NCBI GenBank assembly: GCA_016183805.1
Contig: JACPDX010000027.1
Span: forward strand, 1-64,000
Length of the DNA stretch: 64,000 nucleotides
Direction of reading: 5' to 3'
Origin: Bacteroidota bacterium
GTDB taxonomy: Bacteria; Bacteroidota; Bacteroidia; Flavobacteriales_E; Vicingaceae
Made by a program: the position numbers and the translations under genes. This document shows, piece by piece, positions 8,870 through 17,725 of the stretch. The stretch's first letter is position 1; each line of letters starts with the position of its first letter. The notes beneath the pieces are model-generated. The model saw only the letters and a list, made by a program, of their open reading frames with translations, had not been told where the DNA came from and did no database searches.

Positions 8870-10111
8870 TTACAAATTCAACAAAACCTCATCGGGGTTT
8901 TTGCCTCCAAAAATAATTTTGGTGGGGTTTTCCAGCATTTCTTTTACGGTTTTCAAAAATCCTACTGATTCTTTTCCGTCAATAATACGGTGGTCGTAAC
9001 TCAATGCCACATACATGATTGGGCGTATTTCTACTTTACCATCAATGGCAACAGGTCGGTCAACAATGTTGTGCATACCTAAAATTGCACTTTGTGGTGG
9101 GTTAATAATTGGTGTGCTCAGCATCGAACCAAAAACACCACCATTGGTAATGGTAAATGTTCCGCCTTCCATGTCGGTAATGTCAATTTTACCATCACGG
9201 GCTTTTACCGCTAAACGTTTAATTTCGCCTTCAATTTCTGCCAAACTTAGTTGTTCTGCATTTCGTACCACAGGCACCATCAATCCTTTTGGTGAGCTAA
9301 CGGCAATACCTATATCGGCATAGTTAAAACTTACCATTTGGTCGCCATCTATCATAGAGTTTACTGATGGATATAAACGAATGGCTTCTGTAACTGCTTT
9401 GGTAAAAAACGACATAAACCCCAAGTTTACACCGTGTTTTTCTTTAAAAGCATCTTTGTATTTGGCACGTAAATCCATCAACGGTTTCATGTCCACCTCG
9501 TTAAATGTGGTTAACATGGCTGTTTCGTTTTTTACTGCGACCAACCGTGATGCAATTTTTCGTCGCAACATGCTCATTTTTTCGCTGCTTTGCTCTCTTG
9601 TTCCGCCCCAGCCGGTAATTGAATTTGGTGTTAACCCGGTGGTTAAATACGCTTCAATATCGGCTTTGGTAATTTTTCCGTTCGAACCCGAACCATGAAC
9701 CTTCACCGTGTTTATGCTGTTTTTGGTTATCATTTCTTTTGCCACCGGAGTTGCTTTTACATCAACTTTTGCAGGCATTGGATTAGGAACAATTTCGGTT
9801 TGTTTTTGGGCAATAGCTTCTTCTTTTTTTGTAGGTGTTTCAACAACTTTTGCGGCAGCTCCAACAGGTCTTTTTGCTTTAGTATCAATTAAACAAACCA
9901 CAGCACCCACTTTTACCACATCGCCTTCGGCAGCTTTTAAGGTAATAATTCCGGCTTCTTCAGCAGGTAATTCCAAGGTTGCTTTATCAGAATCTACTTC
10001 TGCAATGGCTTGGTCTTTCTCTACATAATCTCCATCTTCTACCAACCATCTTGCAATTTCTACTTCTTTTATTGATTCTCCCGGCGAGGGAACTTTCATT
10101 TCTAAAGCCAT
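8870..10111 (-). CDS. sucB: Dihydrolipoyllysine succinyltransferase, E2 of 2-oxoglutarate dehydrogenase
   Basis: A 413-residue E2 with, in order, a lipoyl domain (lipoylated K43 in [11 protein letters not shown]), an Ala/Pro/Lys-rich linker, an E3/E1-binding domain ([23 protein letters not shown], about 130-155) and the catalytic acyltransferase domain ending [16 protein letters not shown] with the active-site His. It transfers succinyl groups to CoA in the TCA cycle. It lies directly downstream of sucA on the same strand, with repeat sequence in the 68-base gap. Its last 21 codons are duplicated at 7070-7136. Confidence 0.95.
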   Translation of the reverse strand: MALEMKVPSPGESIKEVEIARWLVEDGDYVEKDQAIAEVDSDKATLELPAEEAGIITLKAAEGDVVKVGAVVCLIDTKAKRPVGAAAKVVETPTKKEEAIAQKQTEIVPNPMPAKVDVKATPVAKEMITKNSINTVKVHGSGSNGKITKADIEAYLTTGLTPNSITGWGGTREQSSEKMSMLRRKIASRLVAVKNETAMLTTFNEVDMKPLMDLRAKYKDAFKEKHGVNLGFMSFFTKAVTEAIRLYPSVNSMIDGDQMVSFNYADIGIAVSSPKGLMVPVVRNAEQLSLAEIEGEIKRLAVKARDGKIDITDMEGGTFTITNGGVFGSMLSTPIINPPQSAILGMHNIVDRPVAIDGKVEIRPIMYVALSYDHRIIDGKESVGFLKTVKEMLENPTKIIFGGKNPDEVLLNL

Positions 10112-10150
10112 GTTTTTTTGATTTACGATTTACGATTTTTGATTTGGGAT
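10112..10150 (-). repeat. Low-complexity intergenic repeat (AAATCGTAAATC type)
   Basis: Degenerate copies of ATTTACGATTT/TTTTTGATTT fill the sucA-sucB gap. The same unit occurs at 24831-24860, 25211-25242 and 59566-59612. Confidence 0.7.
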
Positions 10151-10179
10151 TTGAGGATTGGTTGCATTTTCAAATTTTG

Positions 10180-12897
10180 TTAACTCACCAATGCGTTTTC
10201 AAATACTTTATTAATTATTGCATTTTGTCGTTTTGCATGCATTTTTGATGAGCCTGTTGCAGGAGCACCACTTTCTGCCAACGAAATTACATTTAATTTC
10301 ACTGATGTAAAATGTCGCATCATGTGCGTCCAAGCTCCCATATTTTCTGGTTCTTCTTGAGCCCAAATATACTTTTTAGCTCCTTTATATTTACTAATGA
10401 TTTGGGTTAACTGTTTTTGATGTAACGGATACAATTGTTCAATTCGAACTAAAGCAATGTTATCGGCTCCACCAATTTCTTCTTTTTTTGCCAACAAATC
10501 GTAATAGAATTTACCTGTACAAAAAACCACAGTGTCTACATTTTTTGGGGTAACAGTGGTATCGTCGATAACTTCCTGAAAAGTTCCGTTTGCCAAATCA
10601 TTGATACTTGAAACGCATTTTGGATGACGCAATAAACTTTTTGGAGTAAAGACCACTAACGGTTTTCTAAACTTACGTTTTAGCTGACGACGCAACAAGT
10701 GGTAAAAATTTGCCGGTGTGGTACAATCGGCAACCTGCATGTTTTCTTCGGCACAAAGTTGAAGAAAACGTTCCATTCTTCCGCTGGAATGTTCAGCACC
10801 TTGTCCTTCATAACCGTGAGGCAGTAATAAAACTAACCCATTTTGAGTTTTCCATTTGTCTTCGGCAGCACTTAAAAATTGGTCGATAATGATTTGTGCA
10901 CCATTGTTAAAATCACCAAATTGAGCTTCCCAAATGGTTAAACCGTTTGGCGTTGACATTCCATAACCGTATTCAAAACCCAAAACCCCGTATTCAGAAA
11001 GTAACGAATTGTAAATGTAAAAAGGAGCTTGGTTTTTGGAAATGTTTTCTAATGGAACGTACTCTTCTTCCGAGTCTTCCACTTTTACAACTGCATGTCG
11101 GTGCGAAAAAGTTCCTCTTTCTACATCCTGACCAGAAACCCGAACCGGATGACCCTCTTCCAATAAGGTGGAATATGCCAACAATTCGCCCATTGCCCAA
11201 TCTAAATTGGTAGCATCTTCTACCATTTTCATTCGGTCGCCAAACAACTTCACAATTTTATTGATAAACTTTTTGTCGGAAGGCAAAGTGCTAATTTTTT
11301 TAGCAATGGTTATCAATTTTTTCTTATCGAAAGTCGTGTTTACTGTTTTTTCGAAATCGCCGGGATTACAGTATTCATAATCTTGCCACGTTCTTTTTAA
11401 GAAAGGTGTTACAATAGCTTTTTCAATTTGTTTAGCATCGTTTAAGCGGTCTTGAAGCAAGTTGTCAAAGTTTTTCTCCAATTCTTTAAGTTCTTCCGAC
11501 GAAATAATACCTTCATCTTGCAATTGTTTCAAATAAATATCTCTTGGGTTAGCATGTTTGCTAATGGCTTGGTACAATAAAGGTTGAGTAAATCGTGGTT
11601 CATCACCTTCGTTGTGTCCGTATTTTCGGTAGCCAAGTATGTCAATAAAAACATCTTTTTTGTATTTCTGACGGTATTCTACTGCCAAAATTATAGCTTG
11701 TATTACCGCTTCGGCATCATCGCCATTTACGTGTAAAACAGGCGACAAGGTTACTTTAGCAACATCTGTACAATACGTACTTGAACGAGCATCCAAGTAA
11801 TTGGTGGTAAATCCTATTTGATTGTTTACCACAATATGGATGGTTCCTCCGGTTCGATAGCCATCTAACTGAGCCATCTGTACCACTTCATAAACAACAC
11901 CTTGTCCGGCAATAGCAGCATCGCCATGAACAATAATGGGTATAATTTTACTTTCGTCGTTTAAATAACGATCTATTTTTGACCGTGTAATCCCTTCAAC
12001 AACAGGGGCAACAGTTTCGAGGTGTGATGGGTTTGGAGCTAGTGTAATATGAACTTCCCGGTCGTTTTTAGTTTTTACAAACGAAGAAAATCCCAAATGA
12101 TATTTAACATCACCATCGTAAAGACTATCCTCGTATTCTTTTCCTTCAAATTCGCTAAAAATACTTTCGTACGATTTGTTAAAAATATTGGCCAACACAT
12201 TTAACCGTCCTCGGTGTGCCATACCAACAATAAATTCAACCACACCCAAATCGCCGCCAACTTTTATAATGGCGTCTAAAGCAGGTATTAATGCTTCGCC
12301 ACCTTCTAAAGAAAATCGTTTTTGACCAACAAATTTTTTATGCAAAAACTGCTCAAAAACAACCGCTTTATTTAATTGGTGAAGAAGGTATTTTTTTTGC
12401 CGTGCATCAAATACGGTTAACGATTTTAATTCGATGTTTTCTTTTATCCAGGCCAGTTCTTCAGGTTTTCGAATATACATATATTCGATACCTATAGAAT
12501 TACAATACACACGTTCTAAATGAGCAATAATGTTAGTTAGTGTTGTTGCTCCAACACCAACCTCTTTGCCGGCTTGAAAAACAGTATCTAAATCGGCTTG
12601 GGTTAACCCAAAATTTTCAATTTCAAGTGTAGGTAAATATTGTCTTCTAATTCGAACAGGGTTGGTTTTGGTAAACAAATGACCACGAGTTCGGTATCCA
12701 TTAATTAATGCAAGAACTTTAAATTCTTTATCAAATCCTTCAGGAACATCAGTTTCATAATTTTTACGGGCGAATTCAAATCCTTCAAAAAATTTTCGCC
12801 AGCCTTCGCCAACATTTTCAGGATTAACAAGGTATTGTTGATAATATTCATCAATTACAGAAGCGTCTGCGTTACTCAAATAGGAATGTTTATCCAT
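10180..12897 (-). CDS. sucA: 2-oxoglutarate dehydrogenase E1
   Basis: A 905-residue thiamine-diphosphate E1 of full family length. The N-terminal segment YLSNADASVIDEYYQQYLVNP matches the 2-oxoglutarate dehydrogenase N-domain. MAHRGRLNVLANI, HGDAAIAGQGVVYE and NNQIGFTTNY belong to the TPP/dehydrogenase domain. SHRHAVVK and GYEGQGAEHSSGRMERFLQLCAEENMQV fall in the transketolase-like pyrimidine domain. WAQEEPENMGAWTHM closes the C-terminal domain. It makes succinyl-dihydrolipoyl-E2 with SucB and presumably an E3 encoded elsewhere. The host also carries ferredoxin-linked KorAB, so it has two ways to oxidise 2-oxoglutarate. Confidence 0.96.
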   Translation of the reverse strand: MDKHSYLSNADASVIDEYYQQYLVNPENVGEGWRKFFEGFEFARKNYETDVPEGFDKEFKVLALINGYRTRGHLFTKTNPVRIRRQYLPTLEIENFGLTQADLDTVFQAGKEVGVGATTLTNIIAHLERVYCNSIGIEYMYIRKPEELAWIKENIELKSLTVFDARQKKYLLHQLNKAVVFEQFLHKKFVGQKRFSLEGGEALIPALDAIIKVGGDLGVVEFIVGMAHRGRLNVLANIFNKSYESIFSEFEGKEYEDSLYDGDVKYHLGFSSFVKTKNDREVHITLAPNPSHLETVAPVVEGITRSKIDRYLNDESKIIPIIVHGDAAIAGQGVVYEVVQMAQLDGYRTGGTIHIVVNNQIGFTTNYLDARSSTYCTDVAKVTLSPVLHVNGDDAEAVIQAIILAVEYRQKYKKDVFIDILGYRKYGHNEGDEPRFTQPLLYQAISKHANPRDIYLKQLQDEGIISSEELKELEKNFDNLLQDRLNDAKQIEKAIVTPFLKRTWQDYEYCNPGDFEKTVNTTFDKKKLITIAKKISTLPSDKKFINKIVKLFGDRMKMVEDATNLDWAMGELLAYSTLLEEGHPVRVSGQDVERGTFSHRHAVVKVEDSEEEYVPLENISKNQAPFYIYNSLLSEYGVLGFEYGYGMSTPNGLTIWEAQFGDFNNGAQIIIDQFLSAAEDKWKTQNGLVLLLPHGYEGQGAEHSSGRMERFLQLCAEENMQVADCTTPANFYHLLRRQLKRKFRKPLVVFTPKSLLRHPKCVSSINDLANGTFQEVIDDTTVTPKNVDTVVFCTGKFYYDLLAKKEEIGGADNIALVRIEQLYPLHQKQLTQIISKYKGAKKYIWAQEEPENMGAWTHMMRHFTSVKLNVISLAESGAPATGSSKMHAKRQNAIINKVFENALVS

Positions 12898-12923
12898 GCC
12901 TTAAAACTATAAAAATTAGTCGG

Positions 12924-12931
12924 CAAAGGTA
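12924..12931 (-). promoter_or_regulatory. Candidate -7 element of sucA-sucB
   Basis: TACCTTTG on the minus strand matches TAnnTTTG exactly, 27 bases upstream of the sucA ATG. No convincing -33 element at the expected spacing. Confidence 0.4.
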
Positions 12932-13035
12932 AGTAATTATCTATTATTAAGAATGATTATAAATAAATATGTTGAATAACACAAACTACTTTTAGTTGGT
13001 GATAAATGGTTGCGTAGTTAAAATGAAAGCCAGAA

Positions 13036-13413
13036 TTAATCAATAATCTTTTCGTGTTTAAGAAAATTATGGAAACTTTCAGCAGCATTAAAACAGGAAC
13101 AAACTTTATCGGTATCGGTACAAACTCTGGTTTCTAAATCTTTTGAAGTGCATTGAAGTGCAGATAGATTAACCTTTTCGAATTTTTTATTTATTTCTTT
13201 GCACTTCGTATAAAGCTCATCAATGGTATGGTAACTATTTGAATCGATATTGTTTTTAAATAAATATCCTTTCAAATAATTTTCGATAACAAATTGAGAA
13301 TTTTTACAAACCAAGAAAGAAACAAGGTCTTCCTTGGGTTTGTATATTTCATCTTTCGCTTGATTTAACTTTGCAGCTGCATCATCAAATAATTTGGTTG
13401 CTTTAGTTTTCAT
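13036..13413 (-). CDS. HEPN-like small helical protein
   Basis: A 125-residue all-helical protein. The central part (QFVIENYLKGYLFKNNID...YHTIDELYTKCKEI) resembles HEPN-domain proteins that pair with nucleotidyltransferases or act alone. The RNase motif Rx4-6H is not evident, so nuclease activity is not claimed. Four Cys cluster near the C-terminus (CTSKDLETRVCTDTDKVCSC). It follows nifJ on the same strand and is separated from it only by repeat sequence. The family assignment is tentative. Confidence 0.55.
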   Translation of the reverse strand: MKTKATKLFDDAAAKLNQAKDEIYKPKEDLVSFLVCKNSQFVIENYLKGYLFKNNIDSNSYHTIDELYTKCKEINKKFEKVNLSALQCTSKDLETRVCTDTDKVCSCFNAAESFHNFLKHEKIID

Positions 13414-13515
13414 TTTTATTAGGTGTTAGTCAATAGTCATTGGTCATTAGTTGTTAGACATTTATCGCTCGTCCCCTGTCCCTTGCCACTTGTCCTTTGT
13501 CCCCTGTCCCTTTCA
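13414..13515 (-). repeat. Low-complexity repeat (GGGACAGGGGACA and AATGACTA types)
   Basis: Read from the nifJ stop codon, near-identical 7-10 base units run for about 100 bases (GGGACAGGGGACAAAGGACA, then CTAATGACCAATGACTATTG) up to the next ATG. It is the longest of the stop-codon-docked repeats here. Confidence 0.75.
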
Positions 13516-16500
13516 CATACTACTTAAATGTTCCAATTTTTCCCATTTAGTTTGTACATTTTCCTGTGCTTCTGCCAATAATTCTTTAGCCAAGTCCGGA
13601 TTATCTTTAACCAATCTGGTAAAACGTGTTTCGTTATACATAAAATCAGCTAAAGGTGCTGTCGCAGCTTTCGAATCTAATTTGAATCTGCTTCCTTTTG
13701 GTTTTGATGGGTCGAACCTAAACAATGGCCAATAACCGGTTGCTACCGCTTTTTCTTGTTGTAAAGCCCCATCTTTCAAGTCATAACCATGTTCACCACA
13801 GTGCGAATATGCAATAATTATTGAAGGACCATCGTAAGCAGCAGCTTCTTCAAAAGCTTTTAGGGCTTGTAAATCTTTTGCTCCCATGGCAATTTGTGCA
13901 ACATAAACGTTTTCGTAAGAAACAGCTTGAAGTGCTAAATTTTTCTTGCTGGTTCTTTTACCCGACATGGAGAATTTTGCAATAGCTCCAAGCGGAGTAG
14001 ATTTTGATGTCTGTCCACCGGTATTTGAATAAACCTCTGTATCTAACACTAAAATGTTAATGTTTTCGCCCGAAGCCATGATGTGGTCAACACCTCCAAA
14101 ACCAATGTCGTAAGCCCATCCATCGCCACCAATAATCCAAACAGCTTTTTTTCTAAGATAATCAGAAAGTTGAGCCAATTTTGCAGCATCTTTATTGTTG
14201 TTCATTTTTGTAAGTGCTGCATTCAATACATCTATTTGAGCAATTTTTTCTTCTTTTTGAGTTTCTGTTTCTTCCGGGTTGTTTACAATACTTTCAACCA
14301 AAGAAGCATCAAGCATTGGTTTTAATGTTTCTAATAAATTAAAAGCAATTTCTTGTTTTTTGGTCAACGCTAATTTCATTCCTAAACCAAACTCTGCATT
14401 GTCTTCAAACAATGAGTTTGCCCAGGCCGGGCCTCTTCCCGATTTGTTTGTTTTGTAAGGTGTAGTTGGTAAATTACCGCCGTAAATTGAAGAACAACCT
14501 GTTGCATTGGCAATTAAAATACTATCGCCGTACAGTTGAGTAAGTAATTTAATGTAAGGAGTTTCTCCACAACCTGAACATGCTCCTGAAAATTCAAACA
14601 ACGGTTCCAAGAATTGTGACCCCTTAACTGTAGAAACTTGTAGTTCTTTTCTGTCGTAATAAGGCAACTCCACAAAAGCATCCCAATTTGCATTTTCAAC
14701 AACTTCAACATCTTGTTTTTTTCTCATGTTGATTGCCTTAAAGTTTTCAATTTCTTTGCTTTCGGCAGGACAAACAGCAACACACAAGTCGCAACCGGTA
14801 CAATCTTCGGGAGAAACTTGTAAAATATACGATTCTTTGTCGCTAGCGAAAGGTCTTCCTTTTGCTGGAACTGATTTTAACGAAGAAGGTAAACCAGTTA
14901 ATAAATCATTTGAAACCACTTTTGCCCGAATGGCAGCGTGAGGGCAAATGGCAATACATTTGTTACATTGTGTACACAATTTTTCATCGTCCCAAACCGG
15001 AACAATATCAGCAATTCCGCTTTTTTCGTATTGTGTAGTTCCTGTTGGGAAAGTTCCATCAACAGTAAACGCACTTACCGGTAATTCATCACCAAAACCA
15101 CCTAATATTTTTTCTAATACATCAGTAACAAATCCGGCAGGAGCATTTCTCATAGCCGACAACAAGTGTTTTTTGCTGGTTGCCAGTTTTGGATAATCAA
15201 CTTGTTGTAAATTTTCAAGTGATTTGTCCACTGCATTAAAGTTCATGTTCACCACTTTTTCTCCTTTGTGAGAATACGATTTAACAATGGCGTTTTTAAT
15301 TTTTTGAATGGCTTCATCTTTGGGTAAGATTCCCGAAATAGCGAAGAAACAAGTTTGTAAAACGGTATTTGCTCTTTTTCCTAAATGAGCATCTTGAGCT
15401 ACTTTACTGGCATCAATAACATAAAATTTAATTTCTTTTTGAATAATTTCTTTTTGCATTTCAATGGGTAACTTATCCCAAATTTCATCTTTCGAAAAAG
15501 GTGAGTTTAATAAGAAAGTACCGCCTTGTTTTAAATCGGTAACCATGTTAAATTTTTCAATAAATTTAAATTGATGGCTGGCAACAAAATCCGCTTTATC
15601 AATTAAATAAGTTGAATAAATTGGGTCTGGACCAAAACGTAAGTGCGAAATGGTTTGAGCTCCGGCCTTTTTAGAATCGTACACAAAATATCCTTGAACG
15701 TAATTGTCGGTAGTTTCACCAATAATTTTAATCGAGTTTTTGTTTGCTCCAACCGTTCCGTCAGAACCTAAACCATAAAACATACAGTTGATGGTCGATT
15801 TTTTAATTTCAAATGATTGGTCATAATCTAAACTTGTAAAACTTACATCGTCATTTATACCAATGGTAAAGTGATTTTTAGGGCTGTCTTTTAACAATTC
15901 ATCATAAATTCCTTTAACCATGGCAGGAGTAAATTCTTTTGATGATAATCCGTAACGACCAGCTACAACAGTTGGCATTTCTCTTTTGCTTTCTACTAAA
16001 GCCGTAACCACATCTAAATAAAGAGGGTCGCCAACACTACCGGGTTCTTTTGTTCTATCTAAAACAGCTATTTTTTTAACTGATTTAGGAAGTTGTTCAA
16101 CAAAACCAGCAATAGAGAACGGTCGGAATAATCGTACAAAAATAGCTCCTACTTTTTCGTTTTTATCTACCATTGCATCAATGGTTTCTCTAATCGGACC
16201 TTCAGCCGAACCCATCACAATAATTACTCTTTCAGCTTCAGGATGACCTAAATAATAAAACAAACTGTATTTACGACCAGTATGTTCGTAGAACTCGTCC
16301 ATTACTTGCTGAACAATTCCCGGAACTTTATCATAATATAAATTGGCAGCCTCTCTTGCCTGAAAAAACACATCAGGGTTTTGAGCGGTACCTCTAATCA
16401 CCGGGCTATCCGGATTTAATCCTCTTTTTTTGTGAGCCATAATATTGTCTTCCGGCATCATGGCTTTAATCACATCATCAGGTATAGCATCAATTTTTGA

Positions 16501-17046
16501 AATCTCGTGCGAAGTCCTGAATCCATCAAAAATATTTAAAAATGGCACTCTTGATTTTAATGCTGATACTTGAGAAATTAAAGCAAAATCGTGTGCTTCT
16601 TGTACCGAGCCCCCAAATAACATGGAAAATCCTGTTTGTCGGGTTGCCATTACATCGGAGTGGTCGCCAAAAATAGATAAGGCATGTGTTGCAATGGTTC
16701 TGGCTGCAACATGAATAACGGTGGGTAATAATTCGCCGGCCATTTTATACATGTTAGGAATCATCAATAATAACCCTTGCGAAGAGGTAAATGTAGTTGT
16801 TAACGCTCCAGCTTGCAATGATCCATGAACAGTTCCGGCAGCACCACCTTCACTTTGCATTTCAACAATTCGTGGAACATTGTTCCAAATGTTTTTCTTG
16901 CCTTGAGCACTATAAACATCTACATGCTCCCCCATTGGTGAAGCTGGTGTAATTGGATAAATGGCACAAACTTCATTGGTTTTATGTGCAACAATAGCAA
17001 CGGCTTCGTTGGCATCACAAATTAATTTTTCGCTTTTTTGTTTCAT
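13513..17046 (-). CDS. nifJ: Pyruvate:ferredoxin (flavodoxin) oxidoreductase
   Basis: A single-chain 1177-residue PFOR of full length. It runs through the N-terminal pyruvate-binding domain (AIYPITPASPMGEHVD), domain II/III, and a CoA-binding region. A two-cluster ferredoxin domain follows at about 680-770 (CTQCNKCIAICP and CTGCDLCVAVCP). Last is the C-terminal TPP domain with the GDGWAYDIGFGGVDH motif and the proximal-cluster Cys (FSGACSGCGETPY). It decarboxylates pyruvate to acetyl-CoA and reduces ferredoxin. The ferredoxin gene just upstream on the same strand is the likely acceptor. A strong hairpin sits between the two, so relative expression may be tuned by attenuation. Confidence 0.96.
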   Translation of the reverse strand: MKQKSEKLICDANEAVAIVAHKTNEVCAIYPITPASPMGEHVDVYSAQGKKNIWNNVPRIVEMQSEGGAAGTVHGSLQAGALTTTFTSSQGLLLMIPNMYKMAGELLPTVIHVAARTIATHALSIFGDHSDVMATRQTGFSMLFGGSVQEAHDFALISQVSALKSRVPFLNIFDGFRTSHEISKIDAIPDDVIKAMMPEDNIMAHKKRGLNPDSPVIRGTAQNPDVFFQAREAANLYYDKVPGIVQQVMDEFYEHTGRKYSLFYYLGHPEAERVIIVMGSAEGPIRETIDAMVDKNEKVGAIFVRLFRPFSIAGFVEQLPKSVKKIAVLDRTKEPGSVGDPLYLDVVTALVESKREMPTVVAGRYGLSSKEFTPAMVKGIYDELLKDSPKNHFTIGINDDVSFTSLDYDQSFEIKKSTINCMFYGLGSDGTVGANKNSIKIIGETTDNYVQGYFVYDSKKAGAQTISHLRFGPDPIYSTYLIDKADFVASHQFKFIEKFNMVTDLKQGGTFLLNSPFSKDEIWDKLPIEMQKEIIQKEIKFYVIDASKVAQDAHLGKRANTVLQTCFFAISGILPKDEAIQKIKNAIVKSYSHKGEKVVNMNFNAVDKSLENLQQVDYPKLATSKKHLLSAMRNAPAGFVTDVLEKILGGFGDELPVSAFTVDGTFPTGTTQYEKSGIADIVPVWDDEKLCTQCNKCIAICPHAAIRAKVVSNDLLTGLPSSLKSVPAKGRPFASDKESYILQVSPEDCTGCDLCVAVCPAESKEIENFKAINMRKKQDVEVVENANWDAFVELPYYDRKELQVSTVKGSQFLEPLFEFSGACSGCGETPYIKLLTQLYGDSILIANATGCSSIYGGNLPTTPYKTNKSGRGPAWANSLFEDNAEFGLGMKLALTKKQEIAFNLLETLKPMLDASLVESIVNNPEETETQKEEKIAQIDVLNAALTKMNNNKDAAKLAQLSDYLRKKAVWIIGGDGWAYDIGFGGVDHIMASGENINILVLDTEVYSNTGGQTSKSTPLGAIAKFSMSGKRTSKKNLALQAVSYENVYVAQIAMGAKDLQALKAFEEAAAYDGPSIIIAYSHCGEHGYDLKDGALQQEKAVATGYWPLFRFDPSKPKGSRFKLDSKAATAPLADFMYNETRFTRLVKDNPDLAKELLAEAQENVQTKWEKLEHLSSM

Positions 17047-17068
17047 TTTAAAGGTGTTTTAAAAACAA

Positions 17069-17108
17069 AACAGCATCATTAATGTAGTTTTAAATTAATG
17101 ATGCTGTT
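17069..17108 (-). terminator. Strong hairpin between ferredoxin gene and nifJ
   Basis: A 15-bp perfect stem (AACAGCATCATTAAT / ATTAATGATGCTGTT), followed on the minus strand by TTGTTTTT, lies between the two genes and just before the nifJ ATG. It may be a partial terminator that lowers nifJ relative to ferredoxin, or an RNA-processing site. Confidence 0.6.
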
Positions 17109-17118
17109 AAAATTATTT

Positions 17119-17154
17119 CAACTTTCCAAAAGTTTTAAACTTTTTTGAAAGTTG
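17119..17154 (-). terminator. Second hairpin downstream of the ferredoxin gene
   Basis: CAACTTTC / GAAAGTTG stem with a further pairing AAAAGTTT / ACTTTT inside, 20 bases after the ferredoxin stop. It could be a stabilising 3' structure. No clear T run follows. Confidence 0.35.
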
Positions 17155-17174
17155 CTTAAATTGGTTAACTTATT

Positions 17175-17525
17175 TTATTCAGCATGTAACCAAGCTTTTT
17201 TCTTTAACAAGTCACCTTCACTTTCTACATGATTGGTGTCTGGAACACAACAATCTACAGGGCAAACAGATGCGCATTGTGGCTCGTCGTGAAAACCTTT
17301 ACATTCAGTACATTTGTCAGATACAATAAAGTAAAACTCATCCGAAAGAGGAGCATTTTCTTTATCAGCATCAATTTGTTTACCATCAAGCGTTGTTACC
17401 ATACCGCTTAATGAGGTTTTTTCTGAATAAGACCATTTTTGATCCGGTTCATAGATTGCATTGTTTGGACATTCTGAAATACAAGCATCGCAATTAATGC
17501 ATTCGTCAGTGATTATAATAGCCAT
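17175..17525 (-). CDS. 2[4Fe-4S] ferredoxin with inserted loop
   Basis: A 116-residue cytosolic ferredoxin. Cluster ligands are CINCDACISECP (residues ~10-21) and CTECKGFHDEPQCASVCP (~73-90). The 8-residue spacing in the second motif is typical of low-potential Alvin/Chlorobium-type ferredoxins. About 45 residues separate the two motifs instead of the usual ~17, so there is an extra loop (SLSGMVTTLDGKQIDAD region). It probably carries electrons from NifJ (next gene) and KorAB (divergent) to complex I and other acceptors. Confidence 0.9.
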   Translation of the reverse strand: MAIIITDECINCDACISECPNNAIYEPDQKWSYSEKTSLSGMVTTLDGKQIDADKENAPLSDEFYFIVSDKCTECKGFHDEPQCASVCPVDCCVPDTNHVESEGDLLKKKAWLHAE

Positions 17526-17575
17526 GATTTATAAAATAGTTAAGTTTGTATATTAATTATTACCTTAATTATCGA

Positions 17576-17671
17576 CAAATGTAAAATTCATCCTAAAGTT
17601 GATTGCTGATTATTATCATAAGCGTTTATGATTATTGTCATAATTCTATTTCTGGGGCAAAACTACATTTG
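17576..17671. promoter_or_regulatory. Divergent promoters and palindrome between ferredoxin-nifJ and korAB-nuo
   Basis: TACATTTG on the minus strand (17583-17576) and TACATTTG on the plus strand (17664-17671) are perfect, identical -7 elements pointing away from each other, 51 and 55 bases from their ATGs. Between them an 18-bp palindrome, ATCATAA-GCGT-TTATGAT (17615-17632), and a neighbouring TCATAAT could be an operator shared by both operons. The regulator is unknown. Confidence 0.5.
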
Positions 17672-17725
17672 ACATCTAAAATCAGTATATTTAATACATA
17701 ATTTGATAATATAAATCTTAAGTTT

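Noticed and set aside
9381-10028. Plus-strand open frames opposite sucB
   Set aside because: Antisense to a conserved gene; no promoter and no recognisable protein.
10947-11213. Open frames inside sucA on either strand (for example 10947-11213 and 10994-11200)
   Set aside because: They are shadows of the strongly conserved sucA frame and have no family resemblance.
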